A DNA stretch of 64,000 bases from Orrella marina (lineage in GTDB: Bacteria; Pseudomonadota; Gammaproteobacteria; Burkholderiales; Burkholderiaceae_B), in assembly GCF_003058465.1 (NCBI RefSeq), contig NZ_CP028901.1, positions 3,658,001-3,722,000 of the forward strand. Direction: 5' to 3'. A program made the position numbers and the translations under genes. A model generated the notes under the pieces. The model saw only the letters and a list, made by a program, of their open reading frames with translations, did no database searches and was not told the DNA's origin. The stretch's first letter is position 1. The number at the start of each line of letters is the position of its first letter. Of this stretch, positions 54,513 through 63,816 are shown piece after piece.

Positions 54513-55262
54513 ATGCGCTTCGAATACCCTTTCAACGAGCGGGTTCGAACATGGATTCGCCTTGAGTATCTACTCGACCGTCTGACATTCTTTTCAGCCC
54601 CCGGCGACGCAAGAATGCACCAGGTGGCGTTTGGCACGCTCTTTGATGTTCTCGATGCCACTGAGAGAACCGATGTCAAGGGCGGGCTGATGCAGGATCT
54701 GGAGCGCCAGAAAATAACACTGACCAATCTACAGGGGCATCCCGGGGTTGATGTGGCTGCTCTTGACGATGTGATCGATCAGATTGACGTGGCCATTACC
54801 TCTCTCTCCAGGCAAGGCCGAACGGGTCAGGTACTTCGCGAGAATGAGTGGTTGACGAGTCTGCGAGGTCGACTATCGGTCCCAGGTGGCGGGACCCAGG
54901 TTGACATGCCGTCGTTTCATGCGTGGCAATGCAAGGATGTGCAGACACGTTGCGCAGACCTCAGTAAATGGATCGAGCCGCTACTGCCTCTGCAGCAAGG
55001 CATTGCGCTTGTGATGCGGCTTCTGAGAGATTCGGGCTCGCAGGAGACCGCACTCGCGCGTCAGGGCGCGTACCAGCAAATGCTCGGTGGCAAGACCTAT
55101 CAGCTTTTCAGGGTCTGGCTTGACGATGACCAGGGTGTGTTTCCCGAGATGAGTGCAAACAAGTACATGGTCTGGGTGCGGTTCTCTGAGCAGGATGGTG
55201 TGATCAAACCACAGCCTGTGGACAAAGACATTCCATTCCGCTTCGCACTGTGTTCCCTGTAA
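54513..55262 (+). CDS. zapD: Cell division protein ZapD
   Basis: 249 residues. Begins MRFEYPFNERVRTWIRLEYLL, the standard ZapD start, followed by alpha-helical N-terminal and beta-rich C-terminal domains (LFRVWLDDDQGVFPEMSANKYMVWVRF). ZapD crosslinks FtsZ filaments at the division ring. Start at ATG 54513, with GTG 54510 directly before it. The small yacG gene that often follows zapD is not found here. Confidence 0.93.
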   Translation: MRFEYPFNERVRTWIRLEYLLDRLTFFSAPGDARMHQVAFGTLFDVLDATERTDVKGGLMQDLERQKITLTNLQGHPGVDVAALDDVIDQIDVAITSLSRQGRTGQVLRENEWLTSLRGRLSVPGGGTQVDMPSFHAWQCKDVQTRCADLSKWIEPLLPLQQGIALVMRLLRDSGSQETALARQGAYQQMLGGKTYQLFRVWLDDDQGVFPEMSANKYMVWVRFSEQDGVIKPQPVDKDIPFRFALCSL

Positions 55263-56746
55263 GACGAGATGCGCCACGCCAGAGGCTTTCTGGGCAGAAC
55301 TCGCTGCTCTGCATTGCATCGGTCATGTTGCTGGCGGGCTGTCAGGTAGGGCCGGAGTACCGTAGACCAGATGTCGATGTGGGGCAGTCGTTTCGCGCTG
55401 CCGAGGCACCGACTGGCTGGCTGGCTGCTGACCAGGTAAGGGTGGAGTTGCCCGATCAATGGTGGACACTTTACCGGGATTTCGAGCTCGACCGGTTGAT
55501 GACCAGCCTTCAGGAAAATAGTCCGACCATCCAGCAGGCACTGGCCAGATATCGGCAAGCGATCGCTATGATGAAGGCGGCCAACGCCAGTCTGTATCCC
55601 ACTCTCACGGCCAGCGCTCAGGTGACTCGCGCCGACGTACCTACTGCTGCACCGTCCGGAGCCGTCCTCGGTGGGTTTGGACCCAATACGGAGTACAACA
55701 CTGGCGTTGGAGTCAGCTGGGAGGTGGACCTTTGGGGAGCACTGGCAAGTGACGCCGAGCGGGCGCAGTCTCAAGTGCAAGCCAGCTCAGCAGACCTGGC
55801 AGCAGCGCGTCTGAGTGCACAGGCAGCACTGGCAAGCAGTTACTTTCAGCTGAGAGGGCTGGATCAACATATTATGCTGTTTCACAGTACCGTCAGAACT
55901 TATGAACGGTCGCTCACACTGACCCGGAATCTGGTCAAAGCAGGTTTGTCTGACCCGAGTGATGTGCCGGTTGCCCGGGCGCAGCTCGAAGCCGCGCGAT
56001 CTCAGATGATCGACACGCAGCGCAGGCGGGCAGTTCTGCAGAACGCGATTGCTGTTCTTCTCGGAGTTGCACCTGCTCAGTTGCAGATCGATCCGAACGC
56101 GGTCTGGAAGGCCGATATTGTGTCGACGCCTGCGGGCGTGCCATCGGAATTGCTATTGCGTCGACCGGACATTGCTGCGGCAGAAAGGCGTGTTGCGGCG
56201 GCGAATGCGCAAGTCGGTGTGGCGACTGCTGCATGGTTCCCTTCATTGACGATTTCCGCCAATGGAGGTTATCAGAGTACGCAGTTTAGTAAGTGGTTTA
56301 GCGCACCTGCTCAGTTCTGGGCACTCGGCCCAGCCTTGGCCGCAACGTTGTTCGATGCAGGCAGACGTACTGCCCGCATTGAACAGGCTCAGGCGGAGTT
56401 CGACCTTCAGGCAGCCAGTTATCGCGAGACCGTCCTGCGCGCTCTGCAGGAGGTTGAAGATGCCATGGTTCAGCTGGCCTTGCTGCAGGAGCAGTCCCAG
56501 GCTCAGCAACGTGCAGTCAACGCCTCCAGGGAATCCGTGAGAATGAAGCGTGACCAGTACGAGAAAGGGATCGCTGATTTCCTGAGCGTGGCGGTACTTG
56601 AGACGACAGCACTCAACGCGGAACGGACGGCGATATCGTTGCAGACTGACCAGCTGGCTGCCAGTGTGCAGTTAGTGGCGGCTCTGGGTGGTGCGTGGTC
56701 AGTCAATGATTTGCCGAATCCCGGCGATGCCGTGCGCACCCCGTAA
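55250..56746 (+). CDS. Outer-membrane efflux lipoprotein, NodT/OprM family
   Basis: 498 residues. Signal peptide with lipobox LLAGC (Cys31), the NodT opening GPEYRRPDVDVGQSFR, QWWTLYRDFELDRLM, and the two TolC-type helical repeats (ATLAQALARYRQ-like IQQALARYRQAIAMMKAANASLYPTL; RAALQEVEDAMVQLALLQEQ). LLLRRPDIAAAERRVAAANAQVGVATAAWFPSLTISANGGYQS is characteristic. It forms the outer channel of a tripartite pump, but no pump or adaptor gene is adjacent. GTG start, 13-nt overlap with zapD. Its 3' end overlaps the convergent Nudix-ThiE gene by 48 nt. Confidence 0.92.
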   Translation: MFPVRRDAPRQRLSGQNSLLCIASVMLLAGCQVGPEYRRPDVDVGQSFRAAEAPTGWLAADQVRVELPDQWWTLYRDFELDRLMTSLQENSPTIQQALARYRQAIAMMKAANASLYPTLTASAQVTRADVPTAAPSGAVLGGFGPNTEYNTGVGVSWEVDLWGALASDAERAQSQVQASSADLAAARLSAQAALASSYFQLRGLDQHIMLFHSTVRTYERSLTLTRNLVKAGLSDPSDVPVARAQLEAARSQMIDTQRRRAVLQNAIAVLLGVAPAQLQIDPNAVWKADIVSTPAGVPSELLLRRPDIAAAERRVAAANAQVGVATAAWFPSLTISANGGYQSTQFSKWFSAPAQFWALGPALAATLFDAGRRTARIEQAQAEFDLQAASYRETVLRALQEVEDAMVQLALLQEQSQAQQRAVNASRESVRMKRDQYEKGIADFLSVAVLETTALNAERTAISLQTDQLAASVQLVAALGGAWSVNDLPNPGDAVRTP

Positions 56747-57664
56747 CCGCGCTGTCTCGAGTGTTTTGCTGGATTGTCCACCGATGGCCAGAACCGGTAA
56801 ACCAGCGTTTTCTCGCAACCTTTCAAACTGTTCCCAGCCAAGAGGCGTGCCGTCAGGGTGAGAGGCGGTTTCCAGCACGGGCCCCAGAACCGCAAACTCG
56901 GCATTCAGCTCCCGAGCCTTAGCGAGTTGCACCAGGTTGTGTGTCGAAACGCCAACCCAGCTCCCATCCGGGAGCGTCGGGCGGGTTGCCAAGGCTATTG
57001 CATCGTCGGCCCGAAGGTGGACACCATCGGATTGCGCCCACCATAGACTTGGGTGAACACTGTTGACAAGCAGTCGTGCCCCGGCGGCCTGGCACAGAGC
57101 AAGAGCTTGCAACATTCCGGCATGTACTGGCTCCTCGCCTGAAAGTGCCTGCCAGCCAGGTTCTCGCCATTGGACCAGGGTGATGCCTTGAGCGAGTGCG
57201 GTTTGCAACTGATTGATGAATGCAGGTAGTCGGGAGCTGCTCCCCACATTTGAAATCAGATAACGGGTCGGGATTTGCAGCCAGCGTAGCGGAGGATAAG
57301 TCGCAGGCAGCAAGTCTTCCCGATTAAGGGCATCCTGAACGCTTGTCCACTGAAGTTGCTGCTTTTCCAGCGATGAAGGCTGGCCGGTCCAGCCCGTCAC
57401 CTGCCAGAAATGAAGCCGCACGGTGGTATTAGGATAACGATGGACATGGGTGACCCAAGGGCGCATCCGGGTCACATGGATACCGATCTCTTCGAGCAAC
57501 TCACGCTGCAGGGCCTGGCCGACTGACTCGCCTGGCTCGATCTTGCCACCAGGCAGTTCCCACCAGCCGGCCCACGGTTTGCCCTCGGGCCGACTGCCAA
57601 TCAGGATTTGCCCGTCTTCCCGGCGGATGACTCCAACAGCGACATCCGTGATCGTTTCACGCAT
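56699..57664 (-). CDS. Fused Nudix hydrolase (MutT-like) and ThiE-like domain
   Basis: 321 residues in two parts. Residues 1-130: Nudix hydrolase, AVGVIRREDGQILIGSRPEGKPWAGWWELPGGKIEPGESVGQALQRELLEEIGI, with the complete GX5EX7REUXEEXGU motif, like MutT (8-oxo-dGTP cleanup). Residues 145-321: a thiamine-phosphate-synthase-like barrel (GITLVQWREPG, ARLLVNS, DGVHLRADDA, VGVSTHNL, FAVLGPVLETASHPDGTPLGWEQF, LPVLAIGGQ). Such fusions are known in proteobacteria, with the second domain of unclear role. Start ATG 57664, overlapping the DUF815 stop. Confidence 0.92.
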   Translation of the reverse strand: MRETITDVAVGVIRREDGQILIGSRPEGKPWAGWWELPGGKIEPGESVGQALQRELLEEIGIHVTRMRPWVTHVHRYPNTTVRLHFWQVTGWTGQPSSLEKQQLQWTSVQDALNREDLLPATYPPLRWLQIPTRYLISNVGSSSRLPAFINQLQTALAQGITLVQWREPGWQALSGEEPVHAGMLQALALCQAAGARLLVNSVHPSLWWAQSDGVHLRADDAIALATRPTLPDGSWVGVSTHNLVQLAKARELNAEFAVLGPVLETASHPDGTPLGWEQFERLRENAGLPVLAIGGQSSKTLETARLRGAHGIAGIRQIID

Positions 57665-58538
57665 GGCGTGCAGCCCAGTCCCTCGCAAAGTGCCAGGCAA
57701 CCCTTCCTGATCGTGATCCGCGTTCCAGCGTCCATTGAAGCGCCTCTGTGCGGGCCTGAACGATTGAGTCTTCAGAGCATCCCAGTTCCCGTAACCAGTG
57801 GGCGACGATATCGAGATAGTCGTCCTGACGGAAAGGGTAGAAGGATAGCCAGAGGCCAAAGCGTTCGGACAGGGAGATTTTCTCTTCGACGGTCTCTCCT
57901 GGATGAACCTCACCGTCGGACTGGTGCCTGGCCTCAAGATTCTCGCGCATGTACTCCGGCATCAGGTGCCTGCGGTTTGATGTGGCGTAGATCAGAACGT
58001 TCTGGCCGGTCGACGCGGCCGAGCCATCCAGAATGGACTTTAGTGCCTTGTATCCGCCTTCGCCCTCTTCAAACGAAAGGTCATCACAAAATACGATGAA
58101 CTTTTCGGGTCTTTCGGCCACAGCGTCCACAATGTCAGGAAGATCCGACAGGTCCTGTTTGTCGACTTCGATCAGGCGCAATCCCTGATCCGCGAACTGT
58201 GCCAGCATGGCTTTGACCAGGGAGCTTTTGCCGGTGCCGCGTGAGCCGGTCATCAGGACATGGTTGGCCGGCTTGCCGTTTACGAAATGCAGAGTGTTGC
58301 GCTCAATGATCGTTTTCTGGCGCTCGATATGCTGCAGGTCTTCTGTACGGATCAAGTGTGGATGGCGAATCGCATCCAGCCAACCGTGCGCTGTGCCTCG
58401 CTTTCGCCAGCGAAAAGCATGCGCGTCCCAGTTGACGGGAGGAGGGGCGGGCGGCAACCAGGCCTGCAGTTGTGACAGCACCTGATCTGCCTTTGAAAGC
58501 AGTCTTGCCAGGTCGGTTTCAGATAAAAGATTGGTCAT
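57657..58538 (-). CDS. DUF815 family AAA ATPase
   Basis: 293 residues. Walker A GSRGTGKSS in ANHVLMTGSRGTGKSSLVKAML, Walker B FIVFCDDLSF, sensor in IYATSNRRHLMPEYM; conserved segment LSERFGLWLSFYPFRQDDYLDIV. The family is widespread and has no assigned role; the position before a MutT-type gene is shared with other betaproteobacteria. It overlaps that gene by 8 nt. Confidence 0.9.
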   Translation of the reverse strand: MTNLLSETDLARLLSKADQVLSQLQAWLPPAPPPVNWDAHAFRWRKRGTAHGWLDAIRHPHLIRTEDLQHIERQKTIIERNTLHFVNGKPANHVLMTGSRGTGKSSLVKAMLAQFADQGLRLIEVDKQDLSDLPDIVDAVAERPEKFIVFCDDLSFEEGEGGYKALKSILDGSAASTGQNVLIYATSNRRHLMPEYMRENLEARHQSDGEVHPGETVEEKISLSERFGLWLSFYPFRQDDYLDIVAHWLRELGCSEDSIVQARTEALQWTLERGSRSGRVAWHFARDWAARHA

Positions 58539-58553
58539 GTCTGGATGGGGGGC

Positions 58554-59780
58554 TCAGGATCGGTAGTCTGCGTTGATGCTTACGTATTCGTGCGAGAAGT
58601 CGCAGGTGTAGACGGTTTCGGTGACGTTGCCACGATTCAAGGCGATTCTCACCAGAATCTCGGATTCCTGCATGACACGTTGTCCGTCCTCCTCCACATA
58701 TGTGGGTGATCGTCCACCGGATTGCGCCACCATGACATCACCCAGCCACAGGGTGACGCCACTGACGTCCAGGTCTTCGATGCCTGCATAGCCGATTGCC
58801 GCCAGAATGCGGCCCAGATTCGGATCCGAGGCAAAGAAAGCAGTTTTAACCAGGGGTGAGTGGGCAACGGCATAAGCGACTTTCAATGCCTCGTCGACTG
58901 TTTCAGCCTGTTCGACCTGTATCGTCATGAGCTTGGTCGCACCTTCGCCATCACGCACGATCTTGGTCGCAAGCTCCAGGGCCGCCTGTTTCAGTGCAGC
59001 CTCGAGCGCGGGTAGCTCCGGGTCCTGTTCCGACTCGATCCTTAGCGATCCTGCGCCAGTGGCCATCAGAATGAAAGAGTCATTGGTCGATGTGTCACCG
59101 TCTACCGTGATCCGATTGAATGACCGGTCGGCGATTGACTGAACCAGACGGTCAAGCACGGGTTGGGCAATGTAAGCGTCAGTCGCCAGGTATCCCAGCA
59201 TGGTTGCCATGTTCGGCCGGATCATGCCCGCACCTTTGCTGATGCCGGTGATCGTGACAACATGGCCTGCGATCACAGGCCGGCTTGAGTGAATCTTGGG
59301 CAGCGTGTCGGTCGTCATGATGCTGTATGCGGCATCAAACCAGTTGTCTTCCGACAGGGCCGCAACGGCCTCAGGAATTGCGGACTCGATCTTGCCAATG
59401 GGTAGCGGCTCCAGGATCACGCCAGTCGAGAACGGCAGCACTGCAGTGTCATCCAGGCCAAGCGCATTTGCCGTGGCAGTACACATGCGGTGAGCGGCTT
59501 GCAAGCCAGGTTCGCCTGTGCCTGCATTGGCATTGCCAGTGTTGACAATCAGCGCTCTGGTCGCCTGTCCTGAGGACAGATTCGCCTGGCAGACCTGGAC
59601 GGGTGCCGCACGAAACCGGTTCTTCGTCAGCACACCCGCGACCGTGCTGCCCTCATCCAGAGCAAATAGCGTGACATCTTTATTGCCAGGTTTCTTGATG
59701 CCAGCCGAAGCGATGCCGATACGCACGCCCTTGACGGGATGAACGTCGTTACGTGCAGGGATATGAAGATTGACAGCCAT
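58554..59780 (-). CDS. argJ: Glutamate N-acetyltransferase / amino-acid N-acetyltransferase ArgJ
   Basis: 408 residues. The self-cleavage site with the nucleophile Thr is in [19 protein letters not shown]; other ArgJ blocks are [26 protein letters not shown] and [12 protein letters not shown]. It catalyses the first and fifth steps of arginine biosynthesis in the cyclic pathway. It lies 15 bp after the DUF815 start codon on the same strand side, so it is transcribed first. Confidence 0.96.
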   Translation of the reverse strand: MAVNLHIPARNDVHPVKGVRIGIASAGIKKPGNKDVTLFALDEGSTVAGVLTKNRFRAAPVQVCQANLSSGQATRALIVNTGNANAGTGEPGLQAAHRMCTATANALGLDDTAVLPFSTGVILEPLPIGKIESAIPEAVAALSEDNWFDAAYSIMTTDTLPKIHSSRPVIAGHVVTITGISKGAGMIRPNMATMLGYLATDAYIAQPVLDRLVQSIADRSFNRITVDGDTSTNDSFILMATGAGSLRIESEQDPELPALEAALKQAALELATKIVRDGEGATKLMTIQVEQAETVDEALKVAYAVAHSPLVKTAFFASDPNLGRILAAIGYAGIEDLDVSGVTLWLGDVMVAQSGGRSPTYVEEDGQRVMQESEILVRIALNRGNVTETVYTCDFSHEYVSINADYRS

Positions 59781-59807
59781 GAAAACCTCTCAACGGAATC
59801 GGGTGAG

Positions 59808-61088
59808 TCAAGCCAGTGTTGCAAGTACCTTGTCGGCGGCTTGCAGCGTGGCATCAATAACATCGCTGTCGTGGGTGCAGGACACAAAACCTGCCTCGAA
59901 AGCCGAGGGCGCAAAGTAAACGCCCTCGTCGAGCATGCCGTGGAAGAATCGCTTGAACATCTCGATGTTGCCTGCAGACACGTCACTCAGTGATGTCGGG
60001 ATGGTTTCAGAGAAGTACAGCCCGAACATGCCGCCTTCGAAGTCTGTACTCAAGGCAACACCGTGCTTGCGGGCAACAGAGGTCAACCCATGCGCCAGCG
60101 CGCGGGTGTGTGAGGCCAGGGTTTCGTAGAAGCCGGGTTCAGATAGCAGGCGAAGTGTGGTGATGCCCGCAGCGACCGCGACCGGGTTTCCGGACAGTGT
60201 GCCCGCCTGGTAGACCGCGCCGACTGGTGCGATGTGATTCATGATCTCTGACTTGCCACCAAATGCACCTATCGGCATGCCTCCGCCGATGACTTTGGCA
60301 AGAGTGGTCAGGTCAGGCTCAACGCCATACAACCCCTGTACACCTTGTGGGCCTACTCGGAATCCGGTCATGACCTCATCAAACACAAGGACCGAGCCGT
60401 GGCGAGTGCACTGTTCACGCAGTGTCTCGAGGAACCCTGCTGCAGGCTTGACCATGTTCATGTTGCCGGCGATTGGCTCAACAATCACGCAGGCAATGTC
60501 TTGTCCATGTGCATCAAACGCGGCTCTCACGCCTTCACTGTCGTTGTAGTCAAGCACGATCGTGTGGGCGACGAACTCCGCTGGCACGCCAGCTGATGTC
60601 GGGTTGCCAAAGGTCAGCAGACCAGAGCCTGCCTTGACCAGCAGGCTGTCAGCATGTCCGTGGTAGCAACCTTCAAACTTGATGATCTTGTTGCGGTCCG
60701 TCGCGCCACGTGCCAGTCGAATGGCACTCATGGTGGCTTCGGTGCCGGAGCTCACCAGACGTACCTGCTCCATGGATGGCAGACGCTCGATGAGCATTTC
60801 CGCAATGACGATCTCAGCTTCAGTTGGCGCCCCGAATGACAGGCCGTGAACTGCTGCTTCCTGAACGGCCTTGACGACCTCCGGGTGGGCATGGCCGAGA
60901 ATCGCCGGTCCCCAGGAGCCGATGTAATCAATGTAGCGCTTGTCATCCGCGTCCCAGAAATAAGGGCCTTGCGCACGCTCGATAAAGCGCGGTGTGCCGC
61001 CGACCGAGCGAAAGGCGCGCACCGGGGAGTTGACGCCACCGGGAATGCTGCGGCAGGCGCGCTCAAACAGTTCAGCGTTACGACTCAT
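59808..61088 (-). CDS. hemL: Glutamate-1-semialdehyde 2,1-aminomutase HemL
   Basis: 426 residues. [28 protein letters not shown] start, [32 protein letters not shown] and the PLP-lysine in [19 protein letters not shown]. It makes 5-aminolevulinate for heme via the C5 route. It sits between thiE and argJ, 27 bp before the latter, so they may share a transcript. Confidence 0.96.
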   Translation of the reverse strand: MSRNAELFERACRSIPGGVNSPVRAFRSVGGTPRFIERAQGPYFWDADDKRYIDYIGSWGPAILGHAHPEVVKAVQEAAVHGLSFGAPTEAEIVIAEMLIERLPSMEQVRLVSSGTEATMSAIRLARGATDRNKIIKFEGCYHGHADSLLVKAGSGLLTFGNPTSAGVPAEFVAHTIVLDYNDSEGVRAAFDAHGQDIACVIVEPIAGNMNMVKPAAGFLETLREQCTRHGSVLVFDEVMTGFRVGPQGVQGLYGVEPDLTTLAKVIGGGMPIGAFGGKSEIMNHIAPVGAVYQAGTLSGNPVAVAAGITTLRLLSEPGFYETLASHTRALAHGLTSVARKHGVALSTDFEGGMFGLYFSETIPTSLSDVSAGNIEMFKRFFHGMLDEGVYFAPSAFEAGFVSCTHDSDVIDATLQAADKVLATLA

Positions 61089-61126
61089 ACGGAAGGTCTC
61101 CTAGGACATGTTTAAAACAGAAGGGA

Positions 61127-61810
61127 TCAGTTTGATCCAGAAAAATGACGGGTGAACTGCTTTGCAGCTTGTGCGATGTCCGGTGCGTTGAATAGTGCAC
61201 CAATTACAGCCACACTGTCTGCACCGGCCTCGATCAGCGGTCTGGTGTTATCGGGCGTGATGCCTCCGATCGCGACCACTGCCGGTCGGGGATAGCCTAC
61301 CTTGCCGGCGTACTGTCTGGCGAGCGCCTGGCCTTGTGTGAGCACCGAATGCGGTGCCGGTAGTGCAGCTGGCTTGGTTCCCGATGCATACATGGCACCA
61401 AAAGCGACGTAGTCGGCTGGCACCTGCATCAACTGTTGCGCTCGTTGCGGGTCTGCGTAGCAGGATACGCCAATCAGGAGACTATCCCCGACCGCTTCGC
61501 GGACCTCGAATGGATTACCGTCATCGCGTCCAAGATGCACGCCATCGGCATTGACTTCGGTTGCTAGACGCCAGTCATCATTGATGATGTACAGGATACC
61601 CAGTTCGCTGCAGGCTTTACGAAGGCGCTGTGCGATCTTCAGGCGTGTCTGCACCTGTACGGTTTTAAGTCGCAGCTGCACGGCCACCATTCCGCCGGCT
61701 GCCGCATCGCGAACCGCTGCGTCCAGACGCTCTGCGTCATCCCAGTCTGGCGTGACGCCGTACAGTCCGCGCGGAAATCTCAACGGTGTGTCACGGCTTT
61801 GTTCGTTCAC
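61127..61810 (-). CDS. thiE: Thiamine-phosphate synthase ThiE
   Basis: 227 residues. FPRGLYGVTPDWDDAERLDAAV, VQLRLKT, LYIINDDWRLATEVNADGVHLGRDDG, LIGVSCY, YVAFGAMYASGTKPAA and VAIGGITPDNTRPLIEAGADSVAVIGAL are the ThiE barrel blocks. It joins the thiazole and pyrimidine halves of thiamine. The 4-nt overlap with the upstream ThiD-like gene puts both in one operon. Confidence 0.95.
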   Translation of the reverse strand: MNEQSRDTPLRFPRGLYGVTPDWDDAERLDAAVRDAAAGGMVAVQLRLKTVQVQTRLKIAQRLRKACSELGILYIINDDWRLATEVNADGVHLGRDDGNPFEVREAVGDSLLIGVSCYADPQRAQQLMQVPADYVAFGAMYASGTKPAALPAPHSVLTQGQALARQYAGKVGYPRPAVVAIGGITPDNTRPLIEAGADSVAVIGALFNAPDIAQAAKQFTRHFSGSN

Positions 61811-62646
61811 GACACTCCCCCTGTCAGCCTTTTAGCGGTTCGCTGACCCATGCCAGCCTGAAATGCACCTGACAGAGCGTCTGCCTCGTAACGGCTCGCA
61901 GCTTCGCACGCGGCCTGCATCGGAATACCGGATGCGAGCTGGGCTGCGATTGAGCAGGTAAGAAGCCCGGTGGTGTCTTGCGTTCGCTCGGGCGCAGCAA
62001 CCCAGGGCCAGGTGACCGTCAGCCCTTCAGTGTGCCCGAGAAAGTAGACCGTCGATCCAGGGCGCTGCCTGAACCCCGGCAACAGCACCCATTGTGCACC
62101 CATGTGAAGCAGCGCCTGAGGGCCGGTTCCGACGTCCATCATCTCGGTCATGTCTTCGTTGAGCCAGCGATCAGTGGCATTCGGGCTTACCACGACGACC
62201 TCACTTTGCGAAACGAGCAATTCGAGACTCGCGTGTACTACCAGATCGCTGTCTGCAGTCGGTAGCTCGTCAGGATCCTCGAGTGGGGGGCGGGGGCCAA
62301 GGTGCAGGATTAGTGGAACATCCGGATAATCGGCTGCGATCTGTGCAATCACACTAACATGCTCGACTGCGGGCAGGCACCCCACCTTGATCGCCTGGAC
62401 AGGCGTATCCTCAAGCAGGAACCGGATCTGTTCATCGAACAGTTCGGGTGCGCTCGGGTCGATATGGAGGATATTGGCAGAGTCCGCGATAGAAACGCCC
62501 GATATTGCCGATACACTGTGAACACCGTGGTTGGCACAGGTAATGGCATCTGCGGGAACGTCCTGTTGCCCGGTCGGGTCAAACAGGCCAATCAGTAGTA
62601 CGACGGGAGTGGGCAGGTGTGGCACTTTTGTAGACATTGGTAACAT
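61807..62646 (-). CDS. ThiD-like protein with altered active site
   Basis: 279 residues (276 if the ATG at 62637 is used). The ribokinase-like fold of HMP/HMP-P kinase is recognisable: VVLLIGLFDPTGQQDVPADAITCANHGVHSVSAISGVSIADS, VQAIKVGCLPAVEHVSVIAQIAADYPDVPLILHLGP, TQDTTGLLTCSIAAQLASGIPMQAACEAASRY. The usual GxDPSGGAGIQAD loop reads LFDPTGQQDVPAD, and the DxxGxGC catalytic loop reads DTTGLLTC. It may be inactive or act on another substrate. ThiE follows with a 4-nt overlap. Confidence 0.8.
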   Translation of the reverse strand: MLPMSTKVPHLPTPVVLLIGLFDPTGQQDVPADAITCANHGVHSVSAISGVSIADSANILHIDPSAPELFDEQIRFLLEDTPVQAIKVGCLPAVEHVSVIAQIAADYPDVPLILHLGPRPPLEDPDELPTADSDLVVHASLELLVSQSEVVVVSPNATDRWLNEDMTEMMDVGTGPQALLHMGAQWVLLPGFRQRPGSTVYFLGHTEGLTVTWPWVAAPERTQDTTGLLTCSIAAQLASGIPMQAACEAASRYEADALSGAFQAGMGQRTAKRLTGGVS

Positions 62647-62680
62647 TACGATCCATTGTAAAAGATCAGCAGAGAGAATT

Positions 62681-62845
62681 ATGCGAACCTGGATGTGCCT
62701 GATATGTGGTTGGATATACGATGAAGAGCAAGGCTGTCCCGAGGATGGCATCGCACCTGGGACCAAATGGGAAGACGTGCCCCCGAACTGGGTCTGCCCG
62801 GAATGTGGTGCCCGCAAAGAAGATTTTGAGTTGATGGAGATCTGA
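62681..62845 (+). CDS. Rubredoxin
   Basis: 54 residues with both iron-binding pairs: MCLICGWIYDEEQGCPEDGIAPGT and VPPNWVCPECGARKEDFE. Normal single-iron rubredoxin used in electron transfer. The gene is divergent from the ThiD-like gene with only 34 bp between starts. AGAGAGAATT precedes the ATG. Its stop overlaps the yqgE start (TGATG). Confidence 0.96.
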   Translation: MRTWMCLICGWIYDEEQGCPEDGIAPGTKWEDVPPNWVCPECGARKEDFELMEI

Positions 62846-63408
62846 TGACGCAGTCGGTGGACTTTAGCAGACACTTTCTAATGGCGATGCATGGTCTGGT
62901 CGGTGGCGATCTGGCCGGAACCGTTATTTATGTTTGCGAACATTCGGAAAGAGGTGCACTCGGGCTGGTGATCAATCGCCCGACTGACCTCACCGTTGCG
63001 AACCTGCTGGAGAAAGTCGAGCTGGAGTCGACCAATCCGGAGGTCTCCAGAATTCCGGTGTATTACGGTGGACCGGTGCAGACAGACCGGGGGTTTGTCC
63101 TGCACAAGCCTGCAATGAATTACAGCTCCAGCATTCATCTGTCGCAAGATATGGCGCTGACGACGTCTCGAGATGTGCTTCAGGCGATTGCCAAAGGTGA
63201 CGGCCCGCAAGACATGCTGGTTGCGCTAGGTTATGCAGGCTGGGGCGCGGGTCAGCTCGAGCAGGAGATGGCCCAGAACTCATGGCTGTCGGTTCTGGCT
63301 GAAGATGAGATCATCTTCGATACCGAACCAGAAGCCAGATATCCGGCGGCGATGCGGCTGCTTGGAATCGATCCTGCCATGCTGGCAGGCTCTGCCGGTC
63401 ATGCCTGA
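62845..63408 (+). CDS. yqgE: YqgE/AlgH family protein (UPF0301)
   Basis: 187 residues. FSRHFLMAMHGLVGGDLAGTVIYVCEHSERGALGLVINRPTDL, YYGGPVQTDRGFVLHK and LVALGYAGWGAGQLEQEMAQNSWL are the family blocks. Function unsettled, commonly next to ruvX. It overlaps rubredoxin by 1 nt and ruvX by 8 nt. Confidence 0.95.
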   Translation: MTQSVDFSRHFLMAMHGLVGGDLAGTVIYVCEHSERGALGLVINRPTDLTVANLLEKVELESTNPEVSRIPVYYGGPVQTDRGFVLHKPAMNYSSSIHLSQDMALTTSRDVLQAIAKGDGPQDMLVALGYAGWGAGQLEQEMAQNSWLSVLAEDEIIFDTEPEARYPAAMRLLGIDPAMLAGSAGHA

Positions 63409-63799
63409 ATTCTCCACTGTGCTTGCGTTCGACTACGGGGTCAGAAAACTCGGTGTCGCGCTAGGGAACACGTTGCTGCGGCAGGCCCAGCCCCTCGAAA
63501 TCATCGATATCGAGAATAAGGTTCGTCGTTTCGAACGAATTGGCTCCTTAGTGTCATCCTGGCAGCCGCAGCGGCTGGTGGTTGGTCTGCCGTTGACTCA
63601 GGCAGGAGCCGAGCAGCTGGCGACCCGGCAGGCCAGACGGTTCGCCAATCAGCTTAGAGATCGGTACGGTCTGGATGTCATGCTCGTCGACGAACGCGGC
63701 TCAAGCCTGGAGGCGCAGCAAGTAACACGTCATTCTCCCGACGATGCCGTGGCAGCGGCTATCATTCTGCAAAGATACTTCGACAGTTTGCAGAACTGA
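63401..63799 (+). CDS. ruvX: Pre-16S rRNA nuclease / Holliday junction resolvase-like RuvX (YqgF)
   Basis: 132 residues, RNase H-like: TVLAFDYGVRKLGVALGNTLLRQAQPLEII, LVVGLPLTQAGAE, VMLVDERGSSLEAQ with DxxA acidic residue near the end (SPDDAVAAAIILQRYF). It trims the 16S rRNA 5' end. The ATG lies inside yqgE. Confidence 0.95.
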   Translation: MPEFSTVLAFDYGVRKLGVALGNTLLRQAQPLEIIDIENKVRRFERIGSLVSSWQPQRLVVGLPLTQAGAEQLATRQARRFANQLRDRYGLDVMLVDERGSSLEAQQVTRHSPDDAVAAAIILQRYFDSLQN

Positions 63800-63816
63800 A
63801 CCGTTTCGGGAAAATC

